Positions 44,465-53,677 of a stretch of 64,000 nucleotides of DNA are shown piece after piece (within the stretch, counting starts at the first letter, position 1; every line of letters begins with the position of its first letter). Location: contig CAWEKD010000005.1 of the NCBI GenBank assembly GCA_963809545.1, positions 558,001 to 622,000 on the forward strand, written 5' to 3'. The notes beneath the pieces were generated by a model. It was given only the letters and a program-made list of their open reading frames with translations. It made no database searches and was not told the DNA's origin. This DNA is from Natronosporangium sp035305625. GTDB lineage: Bacteria > Actinomycetota > Actinomycetes > Mycobacteriales > Micromonosporaceae. A program made the position numbers and the translations under genes.

Positions 44465-45004
44465 TCAGGCCAACCGGCGGTACCGCCCTCGGTAGTGGAG
44501 CAACGGCGCCTCGTCCGCCTCCCCGGAGGCGATTGTCACCTCGACCACCACCCCCTCCACCAGCCGCCCCCAGCCGCAGGGGCGTGTCTCGACCAGCTCA
44601 CACCCGGCCCAGGTCCGATCCCCGGCCAACACCGGCCCGTACGGCGTCTCCCGCCACTCGTCCTGGGCGAACCACCCGCCGGGGGCGGGGGCCAGTCCCG
44701 CGAACCGGTCCGCCAGGTAGTGCTCCCCCTGGCGCAATGGGCAGACCACGAACCGGCCGGCCGCCGTCAGCGCCTCCCACAGCTCCGACTCTTCATCTAC
44801 CAGGCCCAGCACTCGGCCCGGTTCACCGTCGGCGACCAGGGTCGAGGAGACGGTCAACCCCGCCGGGCCGGGGGCGGTCCACAATGCCACCGGCGCGGCC
44901 AGCCGTCCCCGCAGCCGACGCAGGGGCGCCCGCTCCGGCTCCGGAGTGGCGAACGGATCGGTGTAGTGGATGGTCACCGGCTCATTCTCCCCGTCGCCGG
45001 TCAC
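44465..45004 (-). CDS. Flavin reductase-like domain protein
   Basis: 179 aa, GTG start overlapping the ABC permease stop by four bases (GTGA). Split-barrel FMN-binding core: AAPVALWTAPGPAGLTVSSTLVAD, GLVDEESELWEAL, FVVCPLRQGEHYLADRFAG, and GCELVETRPCGWGRLVEGVVVEV. This is the flavin reductase (DIM6/NTAB) family; it may bind FMN or F420. Placement at the end of an ABC exporter operon is unexplained. Confidence 0.82.
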   Translation of the reverse strand: MTGDGENEPVTIHYTDPFATPEPERAPLRRLRGRLAAPVALWTAPGPAGLTVSSTLVADGEPGRVLGLVDEESELWEALTAAGRFVVCPLRQGEHYLADRFAGLAPAPGGWFAQDEWRETPYGPVLAGDRTWAGCELVETRPCGWGRLVEGVVVEVTIASGEADEAPLLHYRGRYRRLA

Positions 45005-46683
45005 CCCTTCGGGGTGATCGCCGCCAACAGCCGCGGCCGGCGATGCTCCAGCAGATCACCGGTGATGTAGCAGCTCAGCGCCACCACCGCCACCCCGTAC
45101 CCGACCCCGGCCGGCACCGCCAGCCACGGCCAGACCTGGGGGAGCAGGTGGGCGGTGAGCAGCGCCGGACCAGCCACCACGAACGTGACCAGCAGCGACA
45201 GGAAGGCCAGGAAGCTCTTGGCCATCCCGGACCCGGACGCGGTGGCGAACGGGTTGCTGCCCTCCGGCAGGGCGTACGGGGCCAGCACCGACAACGGCAT
45301 GTTGACCGCCATCCCGGCGCTGAAGCCGACCAGCAAGAGGCCCCAGGCCGCCAGCATGTCCTGCGGCTGTCCCCGGAGCCCGGCCAACACCGCCCCCGCC
45401 ACCAGGAGCACCGGCACGACCAGCACCGCATACCCCACCGCGCGGGCCCGCAGCTCCGTTTCCCCGCGCACCGGGATCACCAGGTGGGCGGCGTAGGAGG
45501 TGGCGTCGAACCCGAACTGGTTGGCCATCACCGTGGCCGCGAACGCGCCCACGAACACACAGGCCGACCAGAGCAGCAGCGGCGACACCTCTCCGGAGAA
45601 GCTCAGGGAGAACTCCACTGTGCCCTCCCGGCCCGCCTGGTTCGCCGGATGAGCCGGGGCGAACAGGGTCACCATCAGCGGCACCAGCACGCCCAGCACC
45701 GCGATGGTGATCAAGTTGGCCCGACGCCGGGCGTCCCGCCACCAGTAGCGGACCTCCCGCGCCACCATCGCCCCGAACGGGCTGGCGGGCAGGCCCCGCA
45801 GCGGGCGGGGGAACAACTGCCCGACCGATGTTCCGGCGGCCTCCCGGACCTTCGGGCCCCCGCTCGCGACCGCGCCGCGCATCGCCGACTCCAGACTGCG
45901 CGCCCACCACCCCAGCAGCAGCGCCACCGTCGCCAGCGTGATCACCAGCTTGAGCGCCACCGCCCAGGGGCGTCCGGCCGCTACCTCCAGCCCCAGGGTG
46001 TACGGGGCGGCCAGCGGAGTCCACCCCAACACCTCCGCGGCCCTGGCCAGCTGCGCCAGCTCCGCGTTCGGGACGGTGGACATCAGCATCAGCTGCGCCG
46101 GCCCGATCGCGGCCCCCAGCACCGCGAGCAGAATGCCGGCCAGGTCCCGCATCCGCCGGGAGCGGAGCATGCTCGCGAACGCGTTCACCACCGCCCGGGC
46201 CGCGGTCACGCACAGCAGCATTCCGGCCACGACCCCGACCGCCTGCGCCACCGCCGCCGCCACCCCACCGTGGACCGCCGCCGGCACGAGCAGGCCGGTG
46301 GTGGCCACCAACAACCCGGCCGCCGGCACGCTCAACAGCGCGGCCACCAGCAACCCGGCCACCATCCGCCACCGGGGCACCGGCAACAGTGCGAACCGCG
46401 CCGGATCCAACGTGTCGTCCACCCCGAACCACAACAGCGGCAGCAGCACCGAACCCACCACCAGGCCGGTGCCGCCGAACCCCGACACCAGGGTCCACAC
46501 CTCCGGGTCGCTGAACGCGGGGGCGATGAAGATCGCGAACCCGGCGAAGGTGAAGGACAACGCCACCGCCACGCCACCCAGGAACAGCACCACCTGCCCG
46601 GAACTGCCCCGCAGTCGGTTGGCGAGCAGGCGCAACTTGAGACGGGCGAACACCCGCAGCGCACCCGGGCGGTTCACAGCCAT
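45001..46683 (-). CDS. ABC transporter permease
   Basis: 560 aa, ATG start, with about twelve hydrophobic helices spread over the whole length and no soluble domain. The large ABC-2-type permease layout fits drug, lipid or polysaccharide export. It overlaps the ATPase gene upstream by ten bases and the flavin-reductase-like gene downstream by four, so the three form an operon. Substrate unknown; the surrounding cell-surface genes make an envelope substrate reasonable. Confidence 0.85.
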   Translation of the reverse strand: MAVNRPGALRVFARLKLRLLANRLRGSSGQVVLFLGGVAVALSFTFAGFAIFIAPAFSDPEVWTLVSGFGGTGLVVGSVLLPLLWFGVDDTLDPARFALLPVPRWRMVAGLLVAALLSVPAAGLLVATTGLLVPAAVHGGVAAAVAQAVGVVAGMLLCVTAARAVVNAFASMLRSRRMRDLAGILLAVLGAAIGPAQLMLMSTVPNAELAQLARAAEVLGWTPLAAPYTLGLEVAAGRPWAVALKLVITLATVALLLGWWARSLESAMRGAVASGGPKVREAAGTSVGQLFPRPLRGLPASPFGAMVAREVRYWWRDARRRANLITIAVLGVLVPLMVTLFAPAHPANQAGREGTVEFSLSFSGEVSPLLLWSACVFVGAFAATVMANQFGFDATSYAAHLVIPVRGETELRARAVGYAVLVVPVLLVAGAVLAGLRGQPQDMLAAWGLLLVGFSAGMAVNMPLSVLAPYALPEGSNPFATASGSGMAKSFLAFLSLLVTFVVAGPALLTAHLLPQVWPWLAVPAGVGYGVAVVALSCYITGDLLEHRRPRLLAAITPKG

Positions 46684-47432
46684 GACAGCTCATCCCCGGT
46701 GGCGGTCCGGCCGCCCACCACCTCGACGAAGACCTCCTCCAGTGGGCGCCCGGCGCCCACCTCCGCCAGCGTGCCGGCCCGCTTGATCTGACCGTCCGCC
46801 AGAATCGCGACGTGGGTGCACAGCCGCTCCACCACTTCCATCACGTGGCTGGAGAAGATCACCGTGCCGCCGCCGGCCACGTACCGGGTGAGGATGTCCC
46901 GGATCAGTGAGGCACTGACCGGGTCGACCGCCTCGAACGGCTCGTCGAGCACCAGTAGCCGGGGCGCGTGCAGCAGCGCGCACGCCAAGCCGATCTTCTT
47001 CTTCATCCCGGCCGAGTAGTCCACGACCAGGGTGCGGCCGGCGTCCCGCAGCGCCAGCACGTCCAGCAGCTCGTCGGCCCGCTGGTTGACCGTCGCCGGG
47101 TCCATCCCACGCAGCAGCCCGGTGTAGGCCAGCAGCTCCGGACCGGACAGCCGGTCGAACATCCGGACCCCGTCCGGCAGGACCCCCAGCCGCTGCTTGG
47201 CGGCCACCGGATCGGCCCAGACATCGTGACCGAGCACGAACGCCCGGCCCGCGTCCGGCCGCAGCAGCCCGACCGCCATCGACAAGGACGTGGTCTTCCC
47301 CGCTCCGTTCGGGCCGACCAGCCCGTAGAACGAACCGGCGGGCACCTCGAGGTGCACCCCGTCGACCGCGACCTTGGTGTCGAACCGTTTGTAAAGTCCC
47401 TCAAGCAGCAACGCTGGCGCGGTATCGGTCAC
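46674..47432 (-). CDS. ABC transporter ATP-binding protein
   Basis: 252 aa from GTG 47432 (TACGGT-N6 upstream). Walker A GLVGPNGAGKTTSLSM, signature VVDYSAGMKKKIGLA (SAGM replacing the usual SGG), Walker B RLLVLDEPFEAVDP, and switch His in IFSSHVMEVVE. This class drives ABC-2 exporters. Its end overlaps the permease gene start. Confidence 0.95.
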   Translation of the reverse strand: MTDTAPALLLEGLYKRFDTKVAVDGVHLEVPAGSFYGLVGPNGAGKTTSLSMAVGLLRPDAGRAFVLGHDVWADPVAAKQRLGVLPDGVRMFDRLSGPELLAYTGLLRGMDPATVNQRADELLDVLALRDAGRTLVVDYSAGMKKKIGLACALLHAPRLLVLDEPFEAVDPVSASLIRDILTRYVAGGGTVIFSSHVMEVVERLCTHVAILADGQIKRAGTLAEVGAGRPLEEVFVEVVGGRTATGDELSWL

Positions 47433-47438
47433 AGATAG

Positions 47439-47444
47439 ACCGTA
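47439..47444 (-). promoter_or_regulatory. -10 box TACGGT, leaderless layout
   Basis: On the minus strand TACGGT is followed by six bases and GTG 47432; it favours this start over ATG 47460. Confidence 0.55.
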
Positions 47445-47529
47445 CCTGCGCCGACGCATTACCACGAGCCGGCGGTGATCGCGCGGGCGCCTCGTCGGCC
47501 GACCAGGATCGGGGGAGTGCCTACCGGGG

Positions 47530-49125
47530 TCAGTAGGCACCGCGGCGGGTCAGCACCACCCCGATGGTGCGCCACAGGATGTGCAGGTCGTACGCGAACG
47601 ACCAGTTATCCACGTAGTACAGATCGAGCCGGACCGCCTCATCCCACGACAGGTCGGACCGGCCGGAGACCTGCCACAACCCGGTGATCCCGGGGCGGAC
47701 CAGCAGCCGCCGCCGGACGTCGCCCAGGTAGTCACCGTCCTCGGCCGGCAGCGGGCGCGGCCCCACCAGGGACATCTCGCCCTTCAAGACGTTGATCAGC
47801 TGCGGCAGCTCGTCGATCGAGGTCGCCCGCAGGAACCGCCCCAGCGGGAAGATCCGCGGATCGTTACGGATCTTGAAGAGGTGGCCGTCCGACTCGTTCT
47901 GGTCCAGCAGCGCGGCCCGCCGCTCCTCCGCGTCGGTGTACATGGTGCGGAACTTCCACACCCGGAACACCCGGCCTTCGTACCCCACCCGCCACTGCCG
48001 GAAGAACACCGGCCCGGGATCCGACAGTTTGATCGCGATCGCCACCACCAGGAACAGCGGCGCGAGCAGCACCAGCCCGAGCGCGGCGGCCACCCGGTCC
48101 ATCACGTTCTTGCCCAGCCACGCCGCGCCGGACAGGGTGGGCTCCTCCACGTGCAGCAGCGGCAGGCCTTCGATGGGGCGGATGTGCACCCGGGGGCCGG
48201 CGATGTCGGTGAGCTGCGGGGCCACCACCAGGTCAACGCCGGTGCCTTCCAGCTGCCAGGCCAGCCGGCGCAGCCGCCCCGGGTCCGCGCTGACCGATCC
48301 GCACACCGCGATCGTGTCCGCCCCCAGCTCCCGGGTCAGCGCCACCAGGTCGTTACGGGCGGGATAGACCGGCACCGGGGTGAGCATGCCCCGGACCGCG
48401 CTGTACCCCTCGGTCAGGTAGATCCCGACCGGGACCAGCCCGGCCTCGGGGGCCCGGGCCACCGCGGTGCAGATCTCCAGCGCCTCCGGCAGCGTCCCGA
48501 CCAGCAGCATCCGGTGCGTCGCGGTGCCCTGCCGGCGTCGCAGCATGTGCAGCACCCGCCGGGCCAGCGTCCGACCGATCAGGATCAGGACCGCCGCGGC
48601 CAGCAGCGCGGTCGCCACCGACAACCGGGACAGGTCCGTCTTGGTGGCGAAGGCGATGAACGACACGCTCGCCATCACCGCGACCGCCGCCCGGCTGACC
48701 CGCTTGTACTCCTCGGTGCCCAACCCCAGGTGCCGCCGGTCGTAGGCGCCGTTGGCCCAGAGCAGGATCAGCCAGCCCAGCGGCAGCAGCGCGTACGCGG
48801 TGGGGTAGAACCACGCGTCCGCGCCTTCGCTGCGGAACCCGACGTTGGCCTGCTCAAACAGGGAGATCGCCAGCCAGTTGGCGAGCGTCACCCCCAGCCA
48901 GTCCAGTAGCAGCAGCACCCCGATGTACGGCCGGTGCCACCGCGCCACCCGACGTTGCCGCCGCCATGAGTTACGCGGAACCCCGCCGTTTGGCAGGGCC
49001 GGCTGCTGACGCGGACCGAGCTCAAAGCTCTCCGGTTCAGGCAGGGCGTACCCGCTGTTGGTCACGTCAACCTCGATGTGGTGCCGGCGGATCCGGGAGG
49101 CTGGGTGGTCGAGACTCGCCGTCAT
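47530..49125 (-). CDS. Polyprenyl-phosphate sugar-1-phosphate transferase
   Basis: 531 aa. Five N-terminal helices with a CoA-binding-like middle domain (about residues 180-300), then the bacterial sugar transferase domain: FFRQWRVGYEGRVFRVWKFRTM, FPLGRFLRATSIDELPQLINVL, MSLVGPRPLP, and RPGITGLWQVSGRSDLSWDE. WbaP/CpsE-type enzyme that places the first sugar phosphate on undecaprenyl phosphate, starting exopolysaccharide assembly at the inner membrane. Confidence 0.95.
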   Translation of the reverse strand: MTASLDHPASRIRRHHIEVDVTNSGYALPEPESFELGPRQQPALPNGGVPRNSWRRQRRVARWHRPYIGVLLLLDWLGVTLANWLAISLFEQANVGFRSEGADAWFYPTAYALLPLGWLILLWANGAYDRRHLGLGTEEYKRVSRAAVAVMASVSFIAFATKTDLSRLSVATALLAAAVLILIGRTLARRVLHMLRRRQGTATHRMLLVGTLPEALEICTAVARAPEAGLVPVGIYLTEGYSAVRGMLTPVPVYPARNDLVALTRELGADTIAVCGSVSADPGRLRRLAWQLEGTGVDLVVAPQLTDIAGPRVHIRPIEGLPLLHVEEPTLSGAAWLGKNVMDRVAAALGLVLLAPLFLVVAIAIKLSDPGPVFFRQWRVGYEGRVFRVWKFRTMYTDAEERRAALLDQNESDGHLFKIRNDPRIFPLGRFLRATSIDELPQLINVLKGEMSLVGPRPLPAEDGDYLGDVRRRLLVRPGITGLWQVSGRSDLSWDEAVRLDLYYVDNWSFAYDLHILWRTIGVVLTRRGAY

Positions 49126-49149
49126 GACGACAGGAGTCTACGACTCCCC

Positions 49150-50007
49150 CTATCGCACCAGGCGGGACAGCCGTCGATCGGCTAACAGCTTCCCACCGGT
49201 CTGACAGGTCGGACAGTACTGTAGGCGGGAGTCGGCGAACGACACCTGGGCCACAGTATCCCCACATACCGAACAGGGCGCCCCGGTCCGGCCGTGTACC
49301 GCCAGTCCGGCGCGCTTCTCCGCCTTGAGGGTGGCCGCCCGCTGCCCCACCGATCGCTTCACCGCCGCGGACAGTACCTGCTGCGTGGCCGCGTACAACC
49401 CGTCCCACTGGGCGGCGGTCAGCCGGCCGGTGAGCAGGAACGGGGACAGCCGGGCCGCATGCAGGATCTCGTCGGAGTAGGCGTTGCCGATCCCCGCCAG
49501 TACCGACTGGTCGGTGAGCGCCCCCTTGAGCTGACGATTACGGCCCCGCAGCCGCGCGACGAAGGTGTCGCGGTCGACCACCAGCGGATCCGGGCCCAAC
49601 CGGGCGATCCCCGGCACCTGGGCCGGGTCGGTCACCAGGTACAGCGCCAGTCGCTTGGTGGTGCCGGCCTCGGTGAGGTCGAACCCGGACCCGTCGGCGA
49701 GCACCACCCGAGCCGCGATCGGCCCCTTGCCCAGTCGCAGGGGCGCCGCCGGCATCGACTCGCGGTAGTGCAGCCACCCGGCCCGGGCAAAGTGCACCAC
49801 CAGGTGCAGGTCCGGATCGAACCTGATGTCCAGAAACTTGCCGTGCCGGTCGGCCCCGGTCAGGGCGCGGCCCACCAGCCCGGACGGTGGGGGATCGTAC
49901 GTCTTCAGGGCGTGGACCGCCGCCACCTCCACCCGAGTGACCGCGCGCCCCGCTGCCCGCTCACGGAGGTAGGCCGCGAGCGCCGCCACCTCGGGAAGTT
50001 CCGGCAC
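49150..50007 (-). CDS. Fpg/Nei family DNA glycosylase
   Basis: 285 aa from GTG 50007, giving the required N-terminus PELPEV after Met removal (Pro1 nucleophile, Glu2). H2TH domain TDQSVLAGIGNAYSDEIL, and a C-terminal zinc finger with four cysteines in CSVCGD and YCPTCQ. Base-excision repair of oxidised bases. Closer to Nei-like actinobacterial proteins than to canonical MutM, but this is only a reading of the motifs. TACCGT-N6 precedes the start. Confidence 0.92.
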   Translation of the reverse strand: MPELPEVAALAAYLRERAAGRAVTRVEVAAVHALKTYDPPPSGLVGRALTGADRHGKFLDIRFDPDLHLVVHFARAGWLHYRESMPAAPLRLGKGPIAARVVLADGSGFDLTEAGTTKRLALYLVTDPAQVPGIARLGPDPLVVDRDTFVARLRGRNRQLKGALTDQSVLAGIGNAYSDEILHAARLSPFLLTGRLTAAQWDGLYAATQQVLSAAVKRSVGQRAATLKAEKRAGLAVHGRTGAPCSVCGDTVAQVSFADSRLQYCPTCQTGGKLLADRRLSRLVR

Positions 50008-50013
50008 GCTGTC

Positions 50014-50019
50014 ACGGTA
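50014..50019 (-). promoter_or_regulatory. -10 box TACCGT, leaderless layout
   Basis: On the minus strand TACCGT is followed by six bases and GTG 50007. Confidence 0.55.
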
Positions 50020-50058
50020 CCCCGACATCGGGGTAGCAGCTCGGGCACACTCGGTGAC

Positions 50059-50349
50059 ATGACCGAGAGGAATCAGCCGCTGACGTTCCAGGTGGGCGAT
50101 CACGAGCTGGTGATCCGCCGCCGGTACGAGGTGGTCAGCATCGTCAACGACCTGATGATCGGCGGCTGGTTCCTGATCGGCAGCCTGCTGTTCCTCTCCC
50201 CGACCACCACCCACACCGGCACCTGGCTGTTCGTGGTCGGCAGCGCCCAGCTGCTGATCCGTCCGATCGTCCGGTTGAGCCGCAACCTGCACCTGAAACG
50301 GATCACGTCGGTCCCTACCGGGCTCCTGGGGTCGAGCCACGACTTCTGA
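50059..50349 (+). CDS. YrhK family membrane protein
   Basis: 96 aa, ATG start with CACACT-N7 upstream. N-terminal soluble strand pair (LTFQVGDHELVIRRRYEVVS) followed by two helices, DLMIGGWFLIGSLLFLS and TGTWLFVVGSAQLLIRPIVRL, the YrhK domain. Function unknown. Divergent from the DNA glycosylase, sharing a 51-base intergenic region. Confidence 0.85.
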   Translation: MTERNQPLTFQVGDHELVIRRRYEVVSIVNDLMIGGWFLIGSLLFLSPTTTHTGTWLFVVGSAQLLIRPIVRLSRNLHLKRITSVPTGLLGSSHDF

Positions 50350-50372
50350 CCCGACGGGTACCGTCGGCAGCG

Positions 50373-51542
50373 ATGAAGGTCGTGGTCGCGCACAACCGGT
50401 ACCGGTCGGCGGCGCCGTCCGGGGAGAACCGGATCGTAGACACTGAGATCGCCCAACTGCGGGCGGCCGGGGTGGAGGTCATCCCGTTCCTGCGGGAATC
50501 GGACGACATCCCCCGGCTCCCGGTCGGCCAGAAGGCGCTGCTGCCGATCTCTCCGCTCTGGAACCCCGGCGCCCAGCGGGACCTGGCGGCGCTGCTCCGC
50601 CGGCACCGGCCGGACGTGCTGCACCTGCACAACCCGTACCCGCTGCTGTCACCCCAGGTGGTGCGCACCGCCCACCGACACGGGGTGCCGGTGGTCCACA
50701 CGGTGCACAACTACCGCCAGGTCTGCGCCTCCGGCATCTACTTCCGCGACGGCGGGGTCTGTCAGGACTGCCGCGGTCGGTGGCTGGGCACCCCGGCGAT
50801 CCGGCACCGCTGCTACCGCGGCTCCGCGGCGCAAAGCGCGATCATGGCGGTGACGCTGGCGGCGCACCGCCCCACCTGGCGGTCGGTGGACCGGTACGTG
50901 GCCCTCACCACCCACATCGCCGACCATTTGCGGGGGTACGGGATCCCGCCGGACCGGATCGTGGTGAAACCGAACGCGATCCCCGACCCCGGGGAGCCGA
51001 CCCCGCTCGGGGAGGGGTTCCTGTTCGCCTCCGGACGGCTGGCCCCGGAGAAGGGGTTGGGGCTGCTGCTGGACGCGTGGCGGCGGCACCCGGACGGGGC
51101 GCTCGGCACGCTGCGGATCGCCGGCGACGGCGAGCAGCGGGCGCTGGCCGAGCAGGCCGCCGCGGAACGCACCGACGTGGTCTACCTGGGGTCGCTGGAC
51201 GCCGCCGGGGTACGGGCGGCGATGGCCGCCTGCGCGGTGGTGATCGTCGCCCCGCGCTGGCACGACGTCCTGCCCACCGTGGTGATCGAGGCGTTGGCGG
51301 CGGGGCGGCCGGTGCTCGGCACCGATCTGGGTGGGGTGCCCTATCTGGTCGACGACGCCGGCTGGGTGGTGCCGGCCGAACCGGAGGCGCTCGCGAAGGC
51401 GCTGCCGGTGGCCCGGGCGGAGGCGTCGGAGCGGGCGGCGGCGGCCCGGCGGCGGTACGAGCAGACGTTCCACCCGGACGTGGTCACCCGCCAACTGCTG
51501 GACGTCTACCGCGGTCTGCGGCCACTGTCGCTACCCCACTGA
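50373..51542 (+). CDS. Glycosyltransferase, family 4 type
   Basis: 389 aa GT-B fold. N-terminal acceptor domain with HNRYRSAAPSGEN and DVLHLHNPYPLLSPQ, cysteines in VCASGIYFRDGGVCQDCRG, and a donor domain VVKPNAIPDPGE, FLFASGRLAPEKGLGLLLDAW and ending APRWHDVLPTVVIEALAAGRPVL, the E-x7-E motif region. Likely adds a sugar to the surface polysaccharide on the cytoplasmic face. TACCGT eight bases upstream of the ATG. Confidence 0.93.
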   Translation: MKVVVAHNRYRSAAPSGENRIVDTEIAQLRAAGVEVIPFLRESDDIPRLPVGQKALLPISPLWNPGAQRDLAALLRRHRPDVLHLHNPYPLLSPQVVRTAHRHGVPVVHTVHNYRQVCASGIYFRDGGVCQDCRGRWLGTPAIRHRCYRGSAAQSAIMAVTLAAHRPTWRSVDRYVALTTHIADHLRGYGIPPDRIVVKPNAIPDPGEPTPLGEGFLFASGRLAPEKGLGLLLDAWRRHPDGALGTLRIAGDGEQRALAEQAAAERTDVVYLGSLDAAGVRAAMAACAVVIVAPRWHDVLPTVVIEALAAGRPVLGTDLGGVPYLVDDAGWVVPAEPEALAKALPVARAEASERAAAARRRYEQTFHPDVVTRQLLDVYRGLRPLSLPH

Positions 51543-51690
51543 CCGGGGGTGGTCACTCACCCCGCCCCGCGCCCATTCCTGCTGGACTTCCCGCTCCGAC
51601 GCCCCCTTCGGGTCACCGGAGACATGGGTAGCGGCGGCCACCCGGGCGGCCCGCTCCCGACGCGACGCGACTGCTCGTATGCCCATGAGA

Positions 51691-51723
51691 TCTCGATCCG
51701 CACATCGGATATATCGATCGAGA
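51691..51723. repeat. Inverted repeat TCTCGATC / GATCGAGA
   Basis: Eight-base perfect arms (51691-51698 and 51716-51723) around an A/T-richer 17-base loop containing ATCGGATATATC. It lies in the 216-base gap between the glycosyltransferase and the convergent CDP-alcohol phosphotransferase, so it may act as a two-way terminator, although there is no T-run. Confidence 0.4.
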
Positions 51724-51758
51724 AGAGTGTGAGCTTAGGAAGGCGCCTCTCGTCCCGC

Positions 51759-52520
51759 TTACGCGTCCGGGGACGGGCGAAGCCCTCGGCGGGCGGAGAA
51801 GGCGATACTGGCCAGCAGGAACCCGAGGTTCACCACCGTGAAGACGACCATGAACCAGACCATCGCGGCCGGGGCCAGCAGCAGAATCAGCGCCGCCACG
51901 AAGAACACCGCCCCCGGGTCCCGGATCAGCTTCACCAGCCGGACCGGCAGCGACCGAGACGGCACCATGCTGGTGGCGGTCGGGCCGGACTGCAACGCCG
52001 AGGTCACCAGGTTGACCATCCAGCCGCCCACAAACCCGGTCACCAGCCACACCGGCACATCCGGCCGCTGCGCCACCGCCACCACCGATACCGCGGTCAC
52101 CAGCGCGATCTGAGACGCCACGTCACTGAGGATGTCGGTGCGGGCACCGGCCACACTGGTCTGACCGGTGGCGCGGGCCAGCTGCCCGTCGGCGCAGTCG
52201 AATGCGTACGCCACCTGCCAGCCGATCAGCGCCAACAGCCCCACCGGCCAGGCCGCCACCCGGCCGTCGGCCACCGGATCGGCCAACAGCACCACCGCGG
52301 CCGAGGTCCCCAGACCGATCACCAGATTCACCAAGGTCAGCACGGTCGGGGTCAGCCGCAGCCGGTGCCCGGTGGCGGCCGCTACCGCGCCCAGCCACTG
52401 CCCGGTGGCCTCGCTGAACAGCCCACCGCCCTTGTTCACCCGGTAGAAGTCAACCAGTCGGAGCCGACTCGGGGTGGCGGCCGGCGCACCCACCCCGGCG
52501 GGATCAGTCGTCGCGTGCAC
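51759..52520 (-). CDS. CDP-alcohol phosphatidyltransferase family enzyme
   Basis: 253 aa, GTG start with CAGACT-N6 upstream. The full signature D-G-x2-A-R-x8-G-x3-D-x3-D is present: DGQLAR, then Gly-Ala-Arg-Thr and DILSD, at about residues 106-128. Six or so hydrophobic helices. The enzyme moves a phospho-alcohol from its CDP form to a hydroxyl acceptor in the membrane. With the dehydrogenase and nucleotidyltransferase 1.1-3 kb away it probably uses their product rather than CDP-diacylglycerol (inference). Confidence 0.92.
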   Translation of the reverse strand: MHATTDPAGVGAPAATPSRLRLVDFYRVNKGGGLFSEATGQWLGAVAAATGHRLRLTPTVLTLVNLVIGLGTSAAVVLLADPVADGRVAAWPVGLLALIGWQVAYAFDCADGQLARATGQTSVAGARTDILSDVASQIALVTAVSVVAVAQRPDVPVWLVTGFVGGWMVNLVTSALQSGPTATSMVPSRSLPVRLVKLIRDPGAVFFVAALILLLAPAAMVWFMVVFTVVNLGFLLASIAFSARRGLRPSPDA

Positions 52521-52574
52521 CGCCGTAGTCTGCCACTTTCCCGGCCCGGCAGCGTCCAGGTGCCCTCACCCGAC

Positions 52575-52588
52575 GGTGCTCGAGCACC
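52575..52588. promoter_or_regulatory. 14-bp perfect palindrome
   Basis: GGTGCTCGAGCACC, 55 bases upstream of the CDP-alcohol phosphotransferase start and about 190 bases from the divergent membrane-protein gene. It is a candidate operator for either gene. Nearby, GGGTAGGCAC is repeated at 52737 and 52764. Confidence 0.45.
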
Positions 52589-52774
52589 CAGCGTTCCCGT
52601 CCTCCTCAGTACTCAAGCCACCGGGATGCGGAATCGTAGATTTCGGATTTACCATTCGATCTGAGTCCACACCACACCGCTGGCGTGATCACCGGGGGCG
52701 GTACCGGTGGGCTCCCCGGTGGCGCATACACGCCGCGGGTAGGCACCCGCGCAGGGAGACCTTGGGTAGGCACA

Positions 52775-53677
52775 ATGACCGACCACGCTGACGCCGGCCG
52801 GGTGTCCGCAGCCAGCAACCGCCCGACGCCACGGCCGTGGGGTGGGCGGCTCCTGGCCACGCTCACCGGGGCGGTGCTCGGGATGGCCGTCGGCCACGGC
52901 GTGGCCTGGCAACTCACCGACCCGCTCCCCGACGACGCCACCGCCCGCGAGATCGCCGCCTCGTTTATGGCAGATCAGCCGGGTGAGCTCACGCGAGAGT
53001 CAGGAGATTGGGCCACAGGGCTGACCGGATGGCGCAATGTTCTGTTTGGACGGGCCGACCATCACGACGGCGTGATCTCGATCCGTTTCCCGGCCGAGGC
53101 GAGTGATCCGATCACCCAGTACCCCCACGTGGTGCAGGTCGCGGCGACGCTGCCCGAGACCGGGTGGGACGACGTACACCTCGACCCGGCGTACCCGATC
53201 GTCCAGGCGACCCAGGACGGCCTGGTGGCCCGCTTCAGCCAGGAACTCGCCGAGCCGTCGGCACCGATCGACCTCGCCGTGATCGAGCCCGATCAGGAGA
53301 TGCTCGGCATGGTGGTGAGCATCCGGCGCGCGGCTCCGGCCGGCGAACCACTGGCGCTGGCGCTCGGCGCGCTCCTCGGTGCCGGGTCGGCCCTCAGCCT
53401 GGTTCTCGTCGGTCAGCGACGGCTCCGCCGTCGGCAGACAGTCCGAAACCGTGTGACCGTGCTCTTCACCGTAGGCCTGGCGGCACTGGCTCCCGGCAGT
53501 CTGGCCACCCTCGGACTGCTCTACCTCAACGTCACGGGTGACCTGCCGCATGAACCGCTGTGGATCGCCTACTCGCTGCCGGTCATCCGGCCCCTGGCGC
53601 TGGTCGGTCTCGCCCTGCTCATCGCCGCGTTCGGAGCGACCTGGCTCCGCCGGCCGGAGCCGCTCGCGGCGCGCTGA
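52775..53677 (+). CDS. Membrane protein, unknown
   Basis: 300 aa from ATG 52775. One N-terminal helix (LLATLTGAVLGMAVGHGVAW), a soluble outer domain (about residues 55-185), then three helices (LALGALLGAGSALSLVLV, VLFTVGLAALAPGSLATLGLLYL, LVGLALLIAAFGATWL). No family recognised. It sits in the opposite direction inside what looks like an otherwise minus-strand set of polyol-phosphate genes and its stop abuts the neighbour's stop (TGATCA at 53675-53680). Confidence 0.75.
   Translation: MTDHADAGRVSAASNRPTPRPWGGRLLATLTGAVLGMAVGHGVAWQLTDPLPDDATAREIAASFMADQPGELTRESGDWATGLTGWRNVLFGRADHHDGVISIRFPAEASDPITQYPHVVQVAATLPETGWDDVHLDPAYPIVQATQDGLVARFSQELAEPSAPIDLAVIEPDQEMLGMVVSIRRAAPAGEPLALALGALLGAGSALSLVLVGQRRLRRRQTVRNRVTVLFTVGLAALAPGSLATLGLLYLNVTGDLPHEPLWIAYSLPVIRPLALVGLALLIAAFGATWLRRPEPLAAR

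Noticed and set aside
43603..46791. Very long open frame on the plus strand (1062 codons)
   Set aside because: It lies opposite the epimerase, flavin reductase-like and ABC permease genes, has low-complexity Arg/His/Gln/Pro composition, and arises from the G+C bias of the third codon positions of those genes.
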